64,000 nt of DNA from the NCBI RefSeq assembly GCF_014649495.1, contig NZ_BMTD01000007.1, positions 186,001 through 250,000 of the forward strand, written 5' to 3'. The position numbers and the translations under genes are program-made. The notes under the pieces were generated by a model, which saw only the letters and a program-made list of their open reading frames with translations, ran no database searches and was not told where the DNA came from. This DNA is from Streptomyces filipinensis. GTDB lineage: Bacteria; Actinomycetota; Actinomycetes; Streptomycetales; Streptomycetaceae. Shown here one piece after another: positions 60,637-64,000 of the stretch. The first letter of the stretch is position 1. Each line of letters begins with the position of its first letter.

Positions 60637-61797
60637 TCATGTGTGTGCGGGTGTGCCGGCTGCCGTGCCGTCGCTGACGTGCAGGACCGCGTCCACCGCG
60701 CCCAGTGTCGCCTGGTCGAGCGGGAAGTAGCCCTGCCTCGGGTGTGTGTCCGTACGGGTGCGCGCGGCCGGGTCCGCGGTTGCCGGTTGTTCCAGGCGCC
60801 AGGTGCTGGTGCGGCTCTGCAGGCGGCCCTCATGGGTGTCCGGGGCGGGTTCCCGAAGCCCCAGAACCTCGCTGCGGCCCAGGCTGCCGACGACGCACAC
60901 GTACCGTTCGCCCAGCAGAGAGGCCACGATGGCGCCGGCACCGGACCACTGGGCGGCGAGGTCACCCAGGCTCCAGACACTGGAGTTTCGCTGCAGGTGG
61001 AGGTTGTGCGCGAAGACCAGGGTCGGGCCCCGCCGCTCCTCGATGGCCCGGATGTCCAGGAGGTTCTGGGCCATGAGCGCGTCCCGGGTGGCGGCCAGGC
61101 CGGCTATCCGCGGACTCGGTTCCAGGGGCTGCGCCGACTGCTTGTGGTAGCGCAGCAGGTCGAGGCCGGCGGTGAGGTGTGTCCTGGCCCTCAACCACGC
61201 GGCGCGGGAGGTCGCCGCGATCAGTTCGGGGGCGCGGCCGTAGAGCGAGACGAGCATGTCGTCGGCGATCGACCGCAGTCGCTCGGCCTCGGCGGTGGCA
61301 CCGGGCGACATGGTGTGGTCCAGGACCGCCTCGGGTCGGCTCCACCGTGTGTCGTCGCCGGTGAGTTCCGCCAGGTCGAGGTCGAGTCCCAGGTAGTCGC
61401 GGGCGTGTTCCAGACAGGCCCGTGGGCTGGGTGCGGTCGTGGTCTCCAGCGGCGCGTCGAAGCCGTGGAAGGCCAGACGTTCTGCCGGCGGCCGGTTCCG
61501 GTTGTGCTCCCGCATCCAGCTGACGAGCCGCCGGTTGGCGTCCTGGTCGCCGAAGCCGTGGGAGAAGCCGTCGCGCATGAGGGCGTCGAGGCTCCCCGTT
61601 CCCTCCTGGACGTAGTCGTTCACGGCGAGGGCCGCCACGCGATCGGTCTCCAGGGCGATCGACCGGAAGCCGTGGTCGGCCAGCCGGGCGAACAGCTCGT
61701 TGCGGACCCGTCCGAAGGCCGGTTCCTGGTGTGTGGGCTCCCCGAGCGCCAAGAGGTCGCATGACGGGGTCACGAAGTCGCGGATGTCCTGACTCAT
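60637..61797 (-). CDS. Erythromycin esterase-family protein
   Basis: A 386-residue enzyme of the Ere/EreA-like family (hydrolases that open macrolide lactones, with many members of other function). Family signature DLLALGEPTHQEPAFGRVRN holds the Glu/His active-site pair near residues 20-23, GFRSIALETDRVAA and MREHNRN follow, then ERLAFHGFDAPLE. ATG 61797 (MSQDIRD) is used; the alternate is 61806. It is divergent from a double-MerR TioE-like regulator, which points to an inducible resistance role. Macrolide hydrolysis is not proven. Confidence 0.88.
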   Translation of the reverse strand: MSQDIRDFVTPSCDLLALGEPTHQEPAFGRVRNELFARLADHGFRSIALETDRVAALAVNDYVQEGTGSLDALMRDGFSHGFGDQDANRRLVSWMREHNRNRPPAERLAFHGFDAPLETTTAPSPRACLEHARDYLGLDLDLAELTGDDTRWSRPEAVLDHTMSPGATAEAERLRSIADDMLVSLYGRAPELIAATSRAAWLRARTHLTAGLDLLRYHKQSAQPLEPSPRIAGLAATRDALMAQNLLDIRAIEERRGPTLVFAHNLHLQRNSSVWSLGDLAAQWSGAGAIVASLLGERYVCVVGSLGRSEVLGLREPAPDTHEGRLQSRTSTWRLEQPATADPAARTRTDTHPRQGYFPLDQATLGAVDAVLHVSDGTAAGTPAHT

Positions 61798-61823
61798 GGA
61801 TCTCAATCGTATCTTTGAAAGAT

Positions 61824-61898
61824 CGGTTGAGGCTTTGCGGAACCACCGCGCTCGCCCACCGCTGTGTTGAGGTGCGGACTGGGATAAAGTCTCAACCG
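61824..61898. promoter_or_regulatory. Mirror-image MerR-type boxes in the divergent promoter
   Basis: CGGTTGAGGCTTT (61824-61836) on the plus strand matches, with one difference, the complement of AAAGTCTCAACCG (61886-61898). One copy therefore faces each gene of the divergent pair, 49 bases apart. The second copy ends right before the GTG of the regulator. Probably binding sites for the TioE-like protein. Confidence 0.7.
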
Positions 61899-62633
61899 GT
61901 GAGCACCCTGCGACCGACCGACCTCGCGCGCGAGCACGGCATCTCGACGCAGGCGGTGCGCAACTACGAGCGGCACGGATGCATCCCGCCCGCCGAGCGC
62001 ACCGCCAGCGGCTACCGGATCTACACCGAGCTGCACGCGGCAGCGCTCCGCGCCTACCTGGCGCTCGTCCCGGCGTACGGCTACGCCGCGGCCGGGCAGA
62101 TCATGAACGCCGTCCACCGGGACGCACTCGACGAGGCCCTGGCGACGGTCGACCGCGGCCACGCCCAGCTGCTCCGGGACCGCGACACCCTCGATGCCGT
62201 GCGCACGGCGGTACGCCACCTGACAGCGGAGTCCCCGGCGGCCCCGGCCCCCGCACCGGATCCCGGAACCCGCACCGTAGGCGAACTCGCGCACCAACTC
62301 GACGTCACCCCGGCGACCTTGCGCAACTGGGAGAGCGCCGGCATCCTCACGCCCGCCCGGGACCCGTCCACCGGATACCGCGTCTTCCACGCCGACGACA
62401 TCCGCGACGCCGAACTGGCCCACCTCCTGCGCCGCGGGGGCTATCCGCTCGACCACATCGCGACCGTGGTCCAGCAGATCCGCTCGGCCGGCGGCACGCA
62501 GGCGCTGTCCGCCTCCCTGGACACCTGGCAACGCAAACTCACCGCCCAGGGCCTGGCCATGCTGCGCGCCGCCACGCGTCTCAGCGCCTACCTCGGCAGC
62601 GAGAACCACGCACTCCCTCCAGGCCGTTCATGA
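61899..62633 (+). CDS. TioE-like regulator with two MerR-type DNA-binding domains
   Basis: A protein of 244 residues carrying two MerR winged-HTH domains: residues about 3-75 (RPTDLAREHGISTQAVRNYE, GYRIYTELHAAALRAYLALV) and about 125-195 (RTVGELAHQLDVTPATLRNW, GYRVFHADDIRDAELAHLLR). This matches the TioE-family regulators named after the thiocoraline cluster. GTG 61899 directly follows the mirror-image box. It likely controls itself and the divergent esterase-like gene. Two DNA-binding heads in one chain could bind two boxes as one unit. Confidence 0.9.
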   Translation: MSTLRPTDLAREHGISTQAVRNYERHGCIPPAERTASGYRIYTELHAAALRAYLALVPAYGYAAAGQIMNAVHRDALDEALATVDRGHAQLLRDRDTLDAVRTAVRHLTAESPAAPAPAPDPGTRTVGELAHQLDVTPATLRNWESAGILTPARDPSTGYRVFHADDIRDAELAHLLRRGGYPLDHIATVVQQIRSAGGTQALSASLDTWQRKLTAQGLAMLRAATRLSAYLGSENHALPPGRS

Positions 62634-62742
62634 CGCGTCGAGCGGACCAAGGCACCGCCTGCGGACCGGCATGGCCCGCGTCACGGCTCGGCTCAGCCGA
62701 CGGGCGCCGCCGCGAAAGGCGCCGGCCGCTATCCTGCGGTGG

Positions 62743-63279
62743 ATGAGAGTCGGCACCCGACAGACCCGGCTGGTGGTGCTGCGGGGCAACAGCGCCTCGG
62801 GCAAGTCGTCCGTCGCGGCCGGCATCCGCGCCCGGTTCGGCCGTGGGCTCGCCCTGGTGGCGCAGGACAACCTCCGCCGTGTCGTGCTGCGCGAGCGGGA
62901 CCGGCCGGATGCGGCGAACATCGGTCTGATCGACACCGTCGCCCGTTACGCCCTGGACGCCGGCTATCACGTGGTCGTGGAGGGCATCCTGTACGCCGAC
63001 CACTACGGCGCCATGCTCGCGCGGCTGCGCGCCGACCACCGGGGGCCGACCCACGGCTACTACCTCGACGTGCCGTTCGGCGAGACCCTCGCCCGTCATG
63101 CGACCAAGCCGATCGCCGGCGAGGTGAGTGAGGCCGACCTGCGGGACTGGTACCGGCACCGTGACCTGCTGCCCGGCGGAGCGGAGACGGTCGTCGGCGC
63201 CGGCAGCTCCTTGGCGGAGACGGTGGAGCACATCATGCGCGACACCGGACTGGCCGTCCTGCCGCCCCTGGACCTCTGA
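62743..63279 (+). CDS. P-loop kinase (zeta-toxin/chloramphenicol phosphotransferase-like)
   Basis: A 178-residue small kinase. Walker A is VVLRGNSASGKSS (about residues 11-23); QDNLRRVVLRERD and VVVEGILYADHYGAML (Walker B-like) follow; lid Arg residues are in the PIAGEVSEADLRDWYRHRDL part. Relatives phosphorylate small molecules such as chloramphenicol or nucleotide sugars. ATG 62743 is used; the frame is open to 62671. Substrate unknown. Confidence 0.85.
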   Translation: MRVGTRQTRLVVLRGNSASGKSSVAAGIRARFGRGLALVAQDNLRRVVLRERDRPDAANIGLIDTVARYALDAGYHVVVEGILYADHYGAMLARLRADHRGPTHGYYLDVPFGETLARHATKPIAGEVSEADLRDWYRHRDLLPGGAETVVGAGSSLAETVEHIMRDTGLAVLPPLDL

Positions 63280-63428
63280 CTCCGAAACCGCCCTTGCGGC
63301 CGGGCTGTCGACGAGGACGAGGGCGGGACCGCCCGCGAGTCCAGCCGTGGCGCGCGCTCACCCGTCCTGCCCGGCGGCCCGGCTGGGGCCCGTGTCTGCG
63401 GAGCTTCCAGCCGGGCGTCCTCGTCGCC

Positions 63429-64000
63429 TCAGACGCCGGAGGCAGGCGTCTGGAAGTAGTGTCCCTTGTCGAGATCTTCGAGAAGAGCCGGGTGTGCCGG
63501 CTCCCAAGCCAGCAGTTCGCGGGTCAGGGTGCTCGACACCGGGGCGTCGAGTCCGAGGAAGCCCGCCAGCCAGCCGAAGTGCTCGGCCGCGGCCCCGGGG
63601 GCCACGGAGACCACCGGCACGTCGAGGTGCCGGCCGATCACCTCGGCGACGTCACGGATCGCGACGCCCTCCTCCGCGGCACCGTGCAGCACCGATCCGG
63701 CCGGGGCCCCTTCCACCGCCAGGCGGAACAGGTGTGCGGCGTCCAGGCGGTGGACGGCCGGCCAGCGGTTGGCACCGTCGCCGATGTAGCCGGAGACGCC
63801 CTTCGCGCGGGCGAGGGCGACCAGCATGGCCATGAAGCCGTTGTCCCCCTCACCGTGACAGGTCGGCGAGAGCCGTATCACGGACGAGCGGATGCCACGC
63901 GCGGCGAAACCGAGCACCTCCTGCGCGGTGACCGCCCGGATCGAGACCGGGGATCCGTCGGACGTGGGCATGTCCCGTTCGGTCGCCACGCGTCCGGGCG
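63429..64000 (-). CDS. NAD-dependent epimerase/extended SDR, C-terminal part (5' end outside window)
   Basis: The C-terminal 190 residues of an extended short-chain dehydrogenase (NAD-dependent epimerase-like). Visible: GIRSSVIRLSPTCHGEGDNG, the substrate-site strand WPAVHRLDAAHLFRLAVEGA, and AIRDVAEVIGRHLDVPVVSV; the Rossmann half and catalytic YxxxK lie beyond the window edge. The frame stays open to base 64000, so the start cannot be set. Confidence 0.85.
   Translation of the reverse strand, partial: PGRVATERDMPTSDGSPVSIRAVTAQEVLGFAARGIRSSVIRLSPTCHGEGDNGFMAMLVALARAKGVSGYIGDGANRWPAVHRLDAAHLFRLAVEGAPAGSVLHGAAEEGVAIRDVAEVIGRHLDVPVVSVAPGAAAEHFGWLAGFLGLDAPVSSTLTRELLAWEPAHPALLEDLDKGHYFQTPASGV

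Overview
The window looks like a piece of Streptomyces (or close relative) chromosome. The DNA is very GC-rich throughout, third codon positions are almost all G or C, GTG and TTG starts are common, and leucine TTA codons are almost absent (I found one, in the S41 peptidase gene). Many gene families are typical streptomycete ones: a chitinase with the duplicated TGGTCTRGRCCA box, a stand-alone DUF574-type methyltransferase, a CGNR zinc-finger regulator, a double-MerR TioE-like regulator and the tiny ribosomal protein bL37. I see no tRNA, rRNA, CRISPR array, phage or intact insertion sequence. Functions were assigned by reading motifs, not by database search.

Layout. 0-4 kb: end of a NarL-type two-component operon, an orphan endonuclease-VII-like gene and a secreted NodB-type deacetylase. 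4-9 kb: NmrA-like reductase with divergent TetR, DMT permease, exported GH18 chitinase, small hypothetical. 9-15.4 kb: spermidine/putrescine-type ABC importer operon (ATPase, binding lipoprotein, two permeases, then a DinB-like gene), divergent from a GntR/FCD regulator plus a Cache-domain protein. 15.4-19.5 kb: flavin reductase, EamA exporter lacking a normal start codon, thioesterase, azoreductase with divergent HxlR regulator. 19.5-28.5 kb: TTA-containing S41 peptidase, glutamate-cysteine ligase-like enzyme, LacI regulator facing a permease/amidohydrolase/TauE operon whose promoter region carries two fused 18-bp palindromes, then a methyltransferase.

28.5-39.3 kb: SDR gene with tandem TetR-type operators but no adjacent TetR gene, ABC exporter, aldo/keto reductase, threonine dehydratase-like enzyme, multicopper oxidase, SDR with divergent TetR, and a WGR plus beta-propeller protein. 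39.3-39.9 kb: a gene-free stretch with two short tandem repeat arrays. 39.9-44.7 kb: a glycerolipid locus (glpD, TetR, an alkyl-DHAP-synthase-like oxidase and a lipid kinase). 44.8-49.1 kb: Nudix-like protein, FlK-like thioesterase, a two-domain Clp ATPase apparently lacking a ClpP-docking loop, a GreA-like factor and bL37; the last three suggest a protein-quality, transcription and ribosome neighbourhood. 49.1-54.3 kb: aldo/keto reductase with MerR, YdeI-like, BrkB-like and SDR genes. 53.5-55.1 kb is a decayed patch with a tandem repeat, a frameshifted gene and a hydrolase relic. 55.1-64 kb: CGNR regulator and MFS exporter, TPR-like protein, Lys/Ala-rich coiled-coil protein, acetyltransferase, ACT protein, erythromycin-esterase-like enzyme with divergent TioE-like regulator, P-loop kinase and a partial epimerase.

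The recurring pattern is regulator-enzyme or regulator-transporter pairs divided by operator-like palindromes. The items I rate highest are the bL37/GreA/Clp block with its palindromic intergenic region, the ether-lipid-like locus, the fused palindromes before the nucleobase permease, the mirror-image boxes before the TioE-like regulator, and the EamA gene with AUA as its best-placed start.
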